DNA of 64,000 bases from Syntrophomonas sp. (GTDB lineage: Bacteria; Bacillota; Syntrophomonadia; Syntrophomonadales; Syntrophomonadaceae): NCBI GenBank assembly GCA_016841245.1, contig JAENZN010000001.1:124001-188000 (forward strand), written 5' to 3'. A model generated the notes under the pieces. That model did no database searches. It was given only the letters and a program-made list of their open reading frames with translations, and was not told the DNA's origin. Made by a program: the position numbers and the translations under genes. This document shows positions 53,437 to 62,745 of the stretch, one piece after another. The stretch's first letter is position 1, and every line of letters begins with the position of its first letter.

Positions 53437-54114
53437 ATTTTCTCCTCCCTTCCATCACTCTCGTTTTATTAACTTAAATGAAAATTGCTTTAGTTCTGTG
53501 GTTTGAAGCCTTTCCATAATAATTTTGTTGTTCTTTTTCATGATGAAATACCAAAACCGGTTCGCCTCCGTCAATTAGGCTTTTAGGACTATTTTTCTAT
53601 TCAATCTAGGCTTTTTGTCCCTTTTTATATAGTTATTTTACTATATTCCGAAGTATAATCCAACATATTTGTTATTTTTTGTATATTTTCCTATATCGCT
53701 CATATAGTGATATTTTCAAATTATTATACGTGGCTTACAGAGAATCTCAATAGAAAGCCCCTGGCTTGATTTAACGACCTTTTAGCATATGAAATAGATT
53801 CTTACTATCAAATGGCTTAAGAATTTAACAGCAACTGTAGCAAGTTTGGCGAAAGAACCGAGCACCACAATAAGATCCCGGCATTTCTGCTAGTCTACGG
53901 ATTTGAGAGCAGATTTATCAGAATGCTGGCTTCGAGAAAGTTAATGCATAAAACAAAGTGGGATGTGTAATTTCATCTTCCTGCAGTAATGTAAATGTTA
54001 TAATAATTAAATAATATGCGTTATAATATATGATATGTGTTATATATGCTGTTATTAATAGGGATGGTTTTTTATGTATGCTTACCATTTGTTTTATAGT
54101 GCTCAGGGGAGAAT
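53437..54114. other. 678-nt gap upstream of the ABC operon
   Basis: AT-rich with several TATAAT-like words (for example 53999-54004 and 54021-54030), so the ABC operon promoter lies near the right end. A 20-codon ORF at 54074-54136 (MYAYHLFYSAQGRIW, ribosome site AGGGATGG) overlaps the ATPase start out of frame and may be a leader peptide. Nothing else was recognised. Confidence 0.4.
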
Positions 54115-54816
54115 ATGGATCATTTTATTGAATTGAATGATGTTAAAAAGATATATCGGATGGGGAGAGAAAAAATTATTGCCCTTAACAACATCAATTT
54201 GCATGTTGACAGAGGACAGTTTTTGTGCTTGTTAGGAACATCTGGTTCAGGTAAATCAACTTTACTTAATGTTATGGCAGGTTTGGAAAAGCCCACTCGG
54301 GGTACTATTAAAGTCCGACAATTTCATATAGAAAGTATGAGCGAAGATCAACTGGCCCGTTTCCGTAAGAAAAATATCGGTTTCGTATTCCAGTCTTATA
54401 ATCTTATGCCTACCCTTAACGCCCTGGAAAATGTCAGTTTGCCTTTAATTTTTAGCGGAATGCCGGTTAAAAAACGTGAAAAATTGGCAGCAAAGTTATT
54501 AAAGGCAGTAGGTCTGGGAGACAGGCTGAGGCATAAACCCCAGGAGATGAGCGGTGGACAGCAGCAAAGGGTATCAATCGCCCGAGCCTTTATCAATGAT
54601 CCCCGGATTATTTTTGCAGATGAGCCTACCGGAAATCTTGACTCCCGTACTACTAGTGAAGTTATGGATTTAATAACCGGAATGGCCCGCTCCAGGGGAC
54701 AGACTTTAATTTTGGTAAGTCATGATCCGGAAGTCGCAGCCTATGCTAATACAGTTATTCACCTGAAAGATGGTAATGTTGAGAATACAATTATTAATGG
54801 GGAGGAAAATCAGTAG
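54115..54816 (+). CDS. MacB/LolD-type ABC transporter ATP-binding protein
   Basis: This 233-residue ATPase has Walker A GTSGSGKST near 41, signature MSGGQQQR near 143, Walker B IIFADEPTGNLDS and LVSHDPE. It belongs to the MacB/LolD group that drives mechanotransmission by FtsX-like permeases without moving substrate through the membrane. GGGGAGAAT precedes ATG 54115. The stop overlaps the GTG of the next gene by 1 nt, and a permease follows. Confidence 0.93.
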   Translation: MDHFIELNDVKKIYRMGREKIIALNNINLHVDRGQFLCLLGTSGSGKSTLLNVMAGLEKPTRGTIKVRQFHIESMSEDQLARFRKKNIGFVFQSYNLMPTLNALENVSLPLIFSGMPVKKREKLAAKLLKAVGLGDRLRHKPQEMSGGQQQRVSIARAFINDPRIIFADEPTGNLDSRTTSEVMDLITGMARSRGQTLILVSHDPEVAAYANTVIHLKDGNVENTIINGEENQ

Positions 54817-56846
54817 TGAGAAGATATAGAACTCCTGGACGTTGTTTAAGTGTATTTATTATGGTATTACTGCTGATAGGAATTTACAGCAGCGGAGTTT
54901 GGGGAGCTGATGATGATGACATTGAAATAATTGATTATGATTTCAGCGTTGACAGCATTGAAGTCGGAGATTACTTTACCCTGGACCTGGACATTCAAAA
55001 TGGATCCGGTTCTGATATTGAGAAGGTATCTATGGAAGTAGATAGTTCTTCTTTTAAGGAAATTGACCGCGAAATGAATTGGAAGAAATTAGACGCTGGT
55101 GACATGGATGAAATTTGGCTGCAGCTGCTATGTGTAGATGAAAGCGGAACTATTCCTCTCAAGTTTAATTATGAGATTGACGACGATGAAACCAGCTTGA
55201 CGAAATACGTATATATAAGAGTTGAAGACGAAGATGAAGAGGATGATACCGGTGTAAATGACAAACCGGTTTTTGCCGTGCAGGGTAATCAAGTGATTTC
55301 TGCAGCTGCGGGAGAAGCGCTGGAACTTGACCTGCGCATAAAAAACGTCAGCTCCATTTCCGCCAGCGATGTAAGTATTAAAGCATCTTTTGCGGATACA
55401 GATGCTCCTTTCAGCTTTACTGATGACAGCACCTTTTATTACCAGACCTGGTCCGGTAATAGTACTAAAACCATAACCTTGAATATCGATACTGATATTA
55501 CGGCCCAAACCGGCACTTATGAAATTCTGCTGGAATACGATTATACCAACCGGGGATCTTATGATTTCAGCGATAGCGAAACCGTTAAACTGAAAGTTGG
55601 CCAGGCCACCCCTCCTTCCCGTTTAATATTTACCCCTAAAACTGAGGATCAAATTCTGGCTAAAGATGAACCATTCACTCTTACTATTTCTGCAGTTAAT
55701 CATGGCGGCTTAACAGCCCGGAATATCAGCGTCAGCCTGGGAGGACTCAGCAGTGATGGTATAGTATTGGCCAGTGGCAGCACCCGTCAGTACATTGAGC
55801 AGCTGCTTGCCGGTCAGGAAAGATTTATCTATTATAACATTAAACCGGTTTCCGATCTAAAAGACGGTTCTTATCCGTTAACCCTCAGCATTTCATATAC
55901 CGATGAGGCCGGCAGCAGTGTTACCGATGAACAAGAAATATTTCTGGAAGTAGAAGGATCAGGCGGCAGTTTTGCCGGCACACCTAAAATTATTATTAAT
56001 CGCTATGAATCATCACCGGTTATAGTACAGGCAGGCAGCAACTTTACCCTGAATATGAGTTTCTTAAATACCCACCGGAGTAAAACCATTCAGAATATTA
56101 AAGTGATTTTGACCGTAAACGAAACCTCAAGTGAAACAACGGGCAGTGTTTTTTCACCGGTAAAGGCCAGTAATACTCTGTACATAGATGAAATCAAACC
56201 CCAGGAGACGGCAGCAAGAAGCCTTAATTTTTATACGGTGCCGGATGCTGACCCCCGTACTTATTCAATTACCGCTGCTATGGAATACCAGGATGAAGAG
56301 GGAACCGAGTACAAAACCGAAGAAATAATAGGGATACCGGTTAAACAGGTATCACGTTTAGAAATAGGCAATATCCAGGTTTATGGCGGCAGTCCGCTGG
56401 GACAGCCTGTTCCTATATCCTGCGAACTCTATAATACCGGCAAAACCAAATTAAGCAACCTGATGGTTAAGCTGGAAGGGCCCTTCGATACGGAAAATAA
56501 TACTACCTTCATAGGCAATATGGAATCGGGCAATATGGAATATTACGATGCTACAATAATACCCAATGAATCGGGAGAACTTAACGGCACCCTGGTTTTT
56601 TCTTATGAAGATGTAAGCGCTGAACCGGTATTAATAACCAGGGATTTCTCATTTGAGGTAATAGACTTTGATCCGGCCATGGAGATGATGAATCCTCAAG
56701 ATATGCCTGAAGAACTCCAGTCTGGCTTTGTGATAAAACCATGGTATTATGCTTTCCCTGCCGTGATTTTGGCAGTTATTGTAGTTGTTATTGTAGTCAG
56801 ACGCAGAAAAAAGAGACAAGAAGAAGAGATGGCCTTAGATGAATAG
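54816..56846 (+). CDS. Secreted, membrane-anchored NEW3/CARDB-like multi-domain protein
   Basis: This 676-residue protein has a signal peptide (to about residue 30, GVWGADDDD), several Ig-like repeats of about 110-130 residues with the NEW3/COG1361 look (ALELDLRIKNVSSISASDV, FTLTISAVNHGGLTARNI, FTLNMSFLNTHRSKTIQNI), and a C-terminal anchor helix near 645-665 followed by RRRKKRQEEEMAL. GTG start overlaps the ATPase stop; the end overlaps the permease start by 8 nt. It may be the extracellular adaptor or cargo of the MacB-type transporter; no enzyme motif is present. Confidence 0.8.
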   Translation: MRRYRTPGRCLSVFIMVLLLIGIYSSGVWGADDDDIEIIDYDFSVDSIEVGDYFTLDLDIQNGSGSDIEKVSMEVDSSSFKEIDREMNWKKLDAGDMDEIWLQLLCVDESGTIPLKFNYEIDDDETSLTKYVYIRVEDEDEEDDTGVNDKPVFAVQGNQVISAAAGEALELDLRIKNVSSISASDVSIKASFADTDAPFSFTDDSTFYYQTWSGNSTKTITLNIDTDITAQTGTYEILLEYDYTNRGSYDFSDSETVKLKVGQATPPSRLIFTPKTEDQILAKDEPFTLTISAVNHGGLTARNISVSLGGLSSDGIVLASGSTRQYIEQLLAGQERFIYYNIKPVSDLKDGSYPLTLSISYTDEAGSSVTDEQEIFLEVEGSGGSFAGTPKIIINRYESSPVIVQAGSNFTLNMSFLNTHRSKTIQNIKVILTVNETSSETTGSVFSPVKASNTLYIDEIKPQETAARSLNFYTVPDADPRTYSITAAMEYQDEEGTEYKTEEIIGIPVKQVSRLEIGNIQVYGGSPLGQPVPISCELYNTGKTKLSNLMVKLEGPFDTENNTTFIGNMESGNMEYYDATIIPNESGELNGTLVFSYEDVSAEPVLITRDFSFEVIDFDPAMEMMNPQDMPEELQSGFVIKPWYYAFPAVILAVIVVVIVVRRRKKRQEEEMALDE

Positions 56847-58200
56847 TATAGATCTGCTGCAAATGGCAGTAAAAAATCTCATGCGCCGCAAGATGCGTAC
56901 TTTTCTAACGATACTGGGAGTTATCATTGGTACCGGTGCTATTATACTGATGCTGTCGCTGGGAATAGGAATGACTGCGGCTATGAAACAGTCTATTATG
57001 GAAATGGGAAGCATAAATATCATAACCGTGTATTCCTCTGGTGGGTATGGTGGGTATTATTCAGAAGACATGTCAACTTCCACAACTTCAGATATGCAGC
57101 TTGATGATATGGCAGTGCAGTCCTTCGCTTCTCTGCCTGGTGTTGAAGCAGTAACACCCTATTTGAGCAGATACTGGAAAATTTATACTAAAAAATATGC
57201 AGTAGATGCAGAAATAGTTGGTATTGACCCAACCGCTATGCAAAAAATGAACTTTGAATTAAGTGATGGCCGTTTGCTGGAAGCAACCGATAAATTAGAC
57301 CTGGTTATTGGAAGTGAAGTAAAAAATATGTTTTATGATATACGCTCCAATAACATGCATAGTCATGATGAGAATGGGGTTGATATAGATTTGCTCCAGG
57401 AAAAGCTAAAACTCACCTATGATATGTCTTATGGGCAAAGAAACAGCAATAGCGCCGATAGTGATCAAAAACCTGCAGAACCTTACAAGGTTAATGCAGT
57501 AGGAATACTGCAGGAAGGGAACTGGGAACAGGCTTATTCAGTGTATATTCCCTTAGAGCAAATGCAGGAAATAATCGAAGCTGAGCAGCGATGGCAGAAG
57601 CAGGGGAATGATTACGGATCTCGTAATAACGGCAATAACACCAATGAATATGAACAGGTAAAAGTGAAAGTAGCGGATATTAACGATGTTGAGCAGGTAC
57701 AGCAAAGCATAAATGATATGGGTTACCAGACCCAGAGTCTCAATGATATACTCGAATCCAGTAAGAAGTCCATGGCTGTGACCCAGGCTATCCTGGGCGG
57801 TATAGGTGCAGTTTCGTTACTGATCGCAGCTATTGGAATTACTAATACCATGGTTATGTCTATATATGAGCGTACTCGTGAAATTGGAATAATGAAGGTT
57901 ATCGGTGCCAGTTTGCGAGACATCAGACGATTGTTTTTGCTGGAGGCTGCGCTCATAGGCTTAGGAGGTGGTGCTATTGGGCTTGGGGTAAGCTACCTGG
58001 GCTCATGGCTGATAAACTATATATTCGTGCAGCAGGCATCACATATGGGAACTGAAGGTTTTTCGCAGATTTCTCTGATACCCTGGTGGCTGGCCTTGAT
58101 GGCAGTTGCTTTTACCAGTTTAATCGGATTGATCGCTGGGTATTTACCAGCAGTTCGTGCTACCAAACTCAGTGCACTGGAAGCACTGAGAACAGTATAG
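56839..58200 (+). CDS. MacB-type FtsX-fold ABC transporter permease
   Basis: This 453-residue protein has helix 1 at about 20-42 (LTILGVIIGTGAIILMLSLG), a periplasmic-type MacB_PCD domain at about 45-300, and three C-terminal helices of the FtsX domain with the conserved YERTREIGIMKVIGAS near 345-360. It pairs with the ATPase two genes upstream. In Gram-positive-type cells this class exports or releases peptides, lipids or antibiotics. Start overlaps the NEW3-like gene by 8 nt, so the three genes form one operon. Confidence 0.93.
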   Translation: MNSIDLLQMAVKNLMRRKMRTFLTILGVIIGTGAIILMLSLGIGMTAAMKQSIMEMGSINIITVYSSGGYGGYYSEDMSTSTTSDMQLDDMAVQSFASLPGVEAVTPYLSRYWKIYTKKYAVDAEIVGIDPTAMQKMNFELSDGRLLEATDKLDLVIGSEVKNMFYDIRSNNMHSHDENGVDIDLLQEKLKLTYDMSYGQRNSNSADSDQKPAEPYKVNAVGILQEGNWEQAYSVYIPLEQMQEIIEAEQRWQKQGNDYGSRNNGNNTNEYEQVKVKVADINDVEQVQQSINDMGYQTQSLNDILESSKKSMAVTQAILGGIGAVSLLIAAIGITNTMVMSIYERTREIGIMKVIGASLRDIRRLFLLEAALIGLGGGAIGLGVSYLGSWLINYIFVQQASHMGTEGFSQISLIPWWLALMAVAFTSLIGLIAGYLPAVRATKLSALEALRTV

Positions 58201-58347
58201 GTTTTCCATTCCCCGGGTTAGTCATATTAGCAAAGATTAATTTACTGATATCCCATATTTCCCAAACAGGGATTGTGATTTACAAAGAACTATCGATATT
58301 CCCGACCGCCATCTAAATTACCAAAATTCGGTTCATATTAAACAGAT

Positions 58348-58387
58348 GCCTGCCAACCATATAGTTGACAGGCTAGTTAAGTTTTTT
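58348..58387 (+). terminator. Terminator after the MacB-type operon
   Basis: GCCTGCCAAC (58348-58357) pairs with GTTGACAGGC (58364-58373) with one mismatch, followed after a few bases by a run of seven T (58381-58387). Confidence 0.75.
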
Positions 58388-58438
58388 TGCCAGTGATCTT
58401 AATATTTTTGATTCCGAATTGATCTTTCTTCTGTTTGT

Positions 58439-59521
58439 TTACCAGCTGTAATCATAATCCCCATCTTCACACTCTACATAATAATCATCATCATCATTAT
58501 CATAAAGCGTTCCCGTAAGTTCAGCATCTTCGAAGTCTGTATCATCAATTTCATCATATATTTCTTTTTCTAAATCATCTAAAAATTTATCTATGTCGTC
58601 TTCATCTACATCACTCAAATCATCATAATTATCTGAACTGTCGAAGTCTATAGTAACTTCGTATTCCACATCATCTTCATCACCATCCAAGCTTATTTTA
58701 ATGTTCAGGTCATCATCATCAAAATAATCATCCCCTGCATCCTCAAAGGTGTCACATATTGCATCTTCAATATCGTCCAGATCATCTCCACTGCCCCAGC
58801 TATAGGTATACTGACTGCCATTATATCTAACATAATAACTGGAATTGTCTTTATCAATTAGTTTCCCGGTGATATCAGCATCTTCAAAATCTGTCCCATC
58901 AGCCTCTTCATAGATTTCTGATTCTACATCATCTAAGAATTCTTCTACGTCATCTTCGTCTAAATCTGCTAAATCATCGTAATTATCAGCATTATCAAAA
59001 TCAAGCTTTATAAGGTACGCTATATCATCTTCATCACCGTTCAGAGTTATTGAAGACACCTCTATATTATCATCTCCGAAATAATCATCTCCAGCATCTT
59101 TAAAAGTGTCATATATGGCTTCTTCAATATCTTCCAAATCAGCTCCGCTTCCATCTTCAAGTTCATCAATAATAGCTTGTAATTGAGTAATTCTATTTTC
59201 CAGATTTGCTATTTGCGCATCCTTGGCTGATAGACTGGCTTGTGTACTGCTTGTAACGATAACTCGGTAATTAGCCGAATCCCAGGTTACGTCACATCCA
59301 ATATTTTCCATTAACATGCGTAAGGGCACATAGGTAGTATCATTAATAATATAAGGCTGTTTTTCATCCGTTAATTGCTGCCCATTATAAAAGATTTTAA
59401 CACCCTGGTACGCTTGGACCGTCTGCATAATCGATGAAGCAGATACGTTAGAAACCGCACCAATTGTGAAAATCAGTGCCACTGCTAAAATAATTATCCA
59501 GCTCTTTTTTAAATTTTTCAT
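58439..59521 (-). CDS. Secreted acidic protein: copper amine oxidase-like N-domain plus duplicated Asp-rich module
   Basis: This 360-residue protein has a signal peptide to about 29, a stalk-type Cu amine oxidase N-terminal domain (YNGQQLTDEKQPYIINDTTYVPLRMLMENIG near 46-76, with VTWDSANYRVIV), a short coiled coil (NLENRITQLQAIIDEL), and two consecutive copies of a module of about 115 residues. Both copies start (D/E)DIE(E/D)AI, pass through FEDAGDDYF-type and DEDD(V/I) segments and end in YSW. Asp and Glu are extremely frequent, suggesting Ca2+ or metal binding at the cell surface. Function unknown. Confidence 0.78.
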   Translation of the reverse strand: MKNLKKSWIIILAVALIFTIGAVSNVSASSIMQTVQAYQGVKIFYNGQQLTDEKQPYIINDTTYVPLRMLMENIGCDVTWDSANYRVIVTSSTQASLSAKDAQIANLENRITQLQAIIDELEDGSGADLEDIEEAIYDTFKDAGDDYFGDDNIEVSSITLNGDEDDIAYLIKLDFDNADNYDDLADLDEDDVEEFLDDVESEIYEEADGTDFEDADITGKLIDKDNSSYYVRYNGSQYTYSWGSGDDLDDIEDAICDTFEDAGDDYFDDDDLNIKISLDGDEDDVEYEVTIDFDSSDNYDDLSDVDEDDIDKFLDDLEKEIYDEIDDTDFEDAELTGTLYDNDDDDYYVECEDGDYDYSW

Positions 59522-60054
59522 GATTTGTTCCTCCTAATATTATTTATAATCATAAGTACTATATCAACCCGTTCGTTTTTTCTGCCCTCCCCTTCATTAA
59601 TCACATGAACCTATATCTAAGCATGGCTGTCAAAACAATACAACCCATACCAAAACCACTATATATTTTTATAGTAAAAAACACTATATAGCTTATAAGC
59701 TAGAATACTAATATCAATGAAATTTCAAGCATATATAAAGATTCCTTGATACCTGCCATATGAGGAAATAATAAACTTTATATCTTTCTTCCCAAACCAA
59801 TTTCATCTCAGGAACCAGCTTCTTTTATCTAGCCTAATTTTAACACTTGTGGCTTAAGCATGAAATTATATTTTTTAATTCCAAACAAAGCTAAATAGTC
59901 CTAACAATCGGGTAAGCAAGCTTTTACACAGAAAAGGGAAGAAGAAATCGCGCAGATATTTTGTATAATTCATGAACAATTTATTTACATTTCTAATCGA
60001 TTGCGTTATCGTAATCAATAGGATTAAGATAATCCTTTAAACAAAATAAGTTTT
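59522..60054. other. 533-nt AT-rich gap ahead of the riboswitch array
   Basis: No gene recognised. GATTGCG-TTAT-CGTAATC at 59999-60016 is a 7-4-7 inverted repeat with one mismatch and lies where the modABC promoter should be (TTGCGT at 60001-60006, TAAGAT 18 nt downstream at 60025-60030), so it may be an operator for a Mo/W-responsive or other repressor. Confidence 0.45.
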
Positions 60055-60216
60055 CTCCGAACCTTTTTGCCTAAGGATATTCTGCGGCGATCTGGCGTGA
60101 GCTTTCAACTCAGGAGTGTAGTAGAAATCTTGCAACCTTCCCGATCCGGAAAGGATTACCCGGAAGAATTTGTTTTGGCTTCTGTGCTCCTTTGGGTGCA
60201 AAAGTGTTTTTTTATT
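60055..60216 (+). ncRNA. Moco riboswitch copy 1, with weaker terminator
   Basis: The unit runs CTCCGAACC...GGCGTGAGC...GAAATCTTGCAACCTTCCC...GGAAAGGATTACCCGGAAGAA. It keeps the GGAAAGGA core of the molybdenum/tungsten cofactor (Moco) RNA motif, which I recall from the E. coli moaA leader (GGAAGAAATGACTTCGCCTCCC ... CTGGAAAGG). The terminator is less perfect than in copies 2 and 3, but ends in T7. It is the most diverged copy. Confidence 0.8.
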
Positions 60217-60294
60217 TTCTTTCACATGCGCCTAACGAAATGCATGAATAATTATTGATTAATTAGCCTTGAAATATATAAACTAAATACTTAA

Positions 60295-60456
60295 CTCCGA
60301 GCCTTTTTACCTAAGGTATTCTATGGTAATCTGGCCTGAGCTTTCAGCTCATGGGCTGTAGAAGAAATTCTGCAACCTCCCCTGTTTGGAAAGGAGTCCC
60401 CGGAAGAATTTGTTTACCAATACTTCTGTGCTCTTTTGCATGCAGAAGTATTTTTT
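60295..60456 (+). ncRNA. Moco riboswitch copy 2, with strong terminator
   Basis: Starts CTCCGAGCC, keeps CTGGCCTGAGC, GCAACCTCCCC and GGAAAGGAGTCCC, then GGAAGAA. The expression platform is a perfect 10-bp hairpin (60419-60428 with 60443-60452) followed by T-rich sequence. It begins 240 nt after copy 1 and the linker sequence is also repeated. Confidence 0.88.
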
Positions 60457-60532
60457 GTTTCTTGATGCGCTAAACAACATATATAATTATTGATTAATCT
60501 AGCTGGAAAATATATATAAATAAAATATTTGA

Positions 60533-60694
60533 CTCCGAGCCTTTTTGCCTACGGGTATTCTATGGCAATCTGGCCTGAGCTTTAAGCTCATGGGCTGTGG
60601 AAGAAATTCTGCAACCTCCCCGATTTGGAAAGGAGTACCAGGAAGAATTTGTTTACCAATACTTCTGTGCTCTTTTGTATGCAGAAGTATTTTG
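60533..60694 (+). ncRNA. Moco riboswitch copy 3, with strong terminator
   Basis: Nearly identical to copy 2 (CTCCGAGCC, CTGGCCTGAGC, GCAACCTCCCC, GGAAAGGAGTACC). The terminator stem is 60658-60667 with 60682-60691, T-run interrupted by G. It begins 238 nt after copy 2. The modA start is 380 nt downstream. Confidence 0.88.
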
Positions 60695-60949
60695 TTATTT
60701 CCGCGGTGATATCTTAGCAGGTAAATTAATTACATAGTGAGGTGAGCAAGTAACCAAACTGAGTCCCCCTTGAGATTTCAAGAATCGCTGCAGTAAGACT
60801 GATACTTTGCACTATATCACTGTTATTAATTTATCTAGAGAACAAAGTCCCAACTTACCAGCAAATTTAGTATTAAGAAAGAGATCTCCTGCAATTAAAC
60901 GGGAACTTAATGTGCCCTGGCAGTTGCCTGAATACAGATAACGATCCGA

Positions 60950-61022
60950 GGTTAAAGGGAGTTCCTTAGACTGTAACCAGTCTAGTGTATACAATCCACT
61001 TTACTTACGACTCCCTTTAACC
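60950..61022 (+). repeat. Y-shaped 13-bp inverted repeat just before modA
   Basis: GGTTAAAGGGAGT (60950-60962) and ACTCCCTTTAACC (61010-61022) are perfect complements; between them TAGACTG (60967-60973) pairs with CAGTCTA (60978-60984). No T-run follows. It may protect the mRNA 5' end, act as a regulatory RNA element, or be an IS scar. Confidence 0.6.
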
Positions 61023-61075
61023 CTCTCCCCTGCTTTATTAGAACTTATTTTGATAAACAAATTGGAGGTAATGGT

Positions 61076-61882
61076 ATGAAGAATATAAGGAAAATAGGAA
61101 CGCTATTACTCATAGCTGTTATGGTGCTGGGAGTACTATTGATCAGCGGATGCGGCAGCAGTGAGCAAACAGATACTGCCCAACCCCAGGAACAGGCCGC
61201 CGAAACCCTGCTGGTATACAGCGGTGCTGGATTAAGTGCAGCTATGGACGAAATTGCTCAAGTATATAAGGAGCAGACCGGAGTAGTAATTGAATACTCT
61301 TATGGTGGATCCGCCCAGAACCTGTCGCAGATTGAGTTAAGCGGCAAAGGTGATGTCTGGACTCCCGGTTCTATGACCGACTGTGATATAGCGGAAGAAA
61401 AAGGATTAATCGAAAACAAACAGAATGTAGCTTACCACGTACCGGTAATTATCGTTCCGGAAGGAAATCCAGCCGGAATAACCGGGCTTAATGATTTGGC
61501 TAATCCAGGGGTAAAAATTGCCCTGGGTGATGAAGAATCCTGTGCTATTGGTAAAGTATGCCCGAAGATATTGAATGCTGCAGGAATTTACGAAGCCGTA
61601 TCTCAAAACGTGGTAACCCGTACCGCAACAGTAAGTGAGCTGCCAACTTATGTGCAGATGAAGCAGGTAGATGCCTCTATAGTCTGGGAAGATAATGCCC
61701 TGAACACAGACGGGGTGGAAATTATCCAGATTCCAGATGATGTAAACCAGATAAAAACTATACCCGTAGCGGTATTAAAGATTACCGAAAAACTGGAATC
61801 GGCTCAGCAGTTTGCTGATTTCGTAGCTTCAGACGAAGGAAAAGCCATCTTTGAAAAACATGGATTTAAACCTTGTGAATAA
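61076..61882 (+). CDS. modA: Molybdate/tungstate ABC transporter substrate-binding lipoprotein
   Basis: This 268-residue ModA-like protein has a lipoprotein signal with lipobox ISGC at 23-26, then a Gln/Pro-rich linker and the mature start ETLLVYSGAGLSAAMDEIA. GGSAQNLSQIELSGKGDVW and IVPEGNPAGITGLNDLANPGVKIALGD are the oxyanion-binding loops of ModA proteins. Syntrophs often use tungsten enzymes (formate dehydrogenase), so tungstate may be the real cargo. ATG 61076 follows TTGGAGG. Confidence 0.9.
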   Translation: MKNIRKIGTLLLIAVMVLGVLLISGCGSSEQTDTAQPQEQAAETLLVYSGAGLSAAMDEIAQVYKEQTGVVIEYSYGGSAQNLSQIELSGKGDVWTPGSMTDCDIAEEKGLIENKQNVAYHVPVIIVPEGNPAGITGLNDLANPGVKIALGDEESCAIGKVCPKILNAAGIYEAVSQNVVTRTATVSELPTYVQMKQVDASIVWEDNALNTDGVEIIQIPDDVNQIKTIPVAVLKITEKLESAQQFADFVASDEGKAIFEKHGFKPCE

Positions 61883-61902
61883 GCGATAAAGGAGTTCCCT
61901 TA

Positions 61903-62718
61903 ATGATTAAGAATATACGGGCAGGTGACCTTACTTTCCAGGGAATTATAGTACTGGCAGGAGGCTTCATGCTCATATTCACCGCGGCAGCGGTAGGATT
62001 AGTTCTGATACGCGGCATACCCGGTCTGATAAGCAGCATTAGCAGTCCGGAAATTCAGTTTTCCATTGCATTGAGTTTGAAAACTTCTGCTGTTTCCACC
62101 TTATCCTGTATAATAATTGCAATTCCTGTAGCTTATGGATTATCTAGATATCATTTCCGGGGTAAAACCCTGACAGCGTCCATACTATCCATACCGGTAT
62201 CTCTGCCGCCTCTGGTTTCAGGTACCGCTCTCCTGCTATTATTTGGTACTACTACTCTGGGAAAAGAACTATCCCAAGCCGGGGTGGAATTTGTTTTCAC
62301 CCCGCTGGGTATTATAGCGGCCCAGTTTTTTGTTAATGCACCTTATATGATTAAAATCATGAAAAGTACCCTGGATGCAGTAGATCCCCGCTTAGAATTT
62401 GTAGCTCGGACTCTAGGTTTAAACCAGTTTGAGGCCTTCTGGCGGGTAACCCTGCCTATGGCTAAGAATGGCATTATCGCTGGAACGGTCATCACTTTTG
62501 CCAGAGGTCTGGGAGAGTTTGGGGCAGCTTTGATGCTGGCTGGTGCCACCCGCATGAAAACTGAAATACTGCCCCTGTCCATTTACTTGAACATTTCCAC
62601 CGGTAATTTGGAGATGGCTCTGGCGGCAGCTTCAGTATTGATTATAATATCAGTTGCTGCTCTCTTTATTTTTGAGGCTCTGGGCGGCAGTTTTTATGAA
62701 ACTTCTCGTAATAAATAG
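61903..62718 (+). CDS. modB: Molybdate/tungstate ABC transporter permease
   Basis: This 271-residue permease has six helices, SLPPLVSGTALLLLFG near 103-118 as in ModB/WtpB, and the EAA loop ARTLGLNQFEAFWRVTLPMAKNGI near 168-191 followed by GTVITFARGLGEFGAALMLAG. GGAGTTCCC precedes the ATG. It lies 20 nt after modA and 27 nt before modC. Confidence 0.94.
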   Translation: MIKNIRAGDLTFQGIIVLAGGFMLIFTAAAVGLVLIRGIPGLISSISSPEIQFSIALSLKTSAVSTLSCIIIAIPVAYGLSRYHFRGKTLTASILSIPVSLPPLVSGTALLLLFGTTTLGKELSQAGVEFVFTPLGIIAAQFFVNAPYMIKIMKSTLDAVDPRLEFVARTLGLNQFEAFWRVTLPMAKNGIIAGTVITFARGLGEFGAALMLAGATRMKTEILPLSIYLNISTGNLEMALAAASVLIIISVAALFIFEALGGSFYETSRNK

Positions 62719-62745
62719 AGTTATAGACCAATTAGGAGTTAGAAT

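Noticed and set aside
60067-60258. ORFs of about 60 codons on both strands in riboswitch copy 1
   Set aside because: They lie over the Moco aptamer and its terminator and are not open in copies 2 and 3.
60055-60694. Possible CRISPR array from three regular repeats
   Set aside because: The repeat unit is about 240 bp, includes terminators, and has no unique spacers; it is a riboswitch array.
60812-60994. 60-codon minus-strand ORF before modA
   Set aside because: No ribosome site, and it covers one arm of the inverted repeat; no motif.
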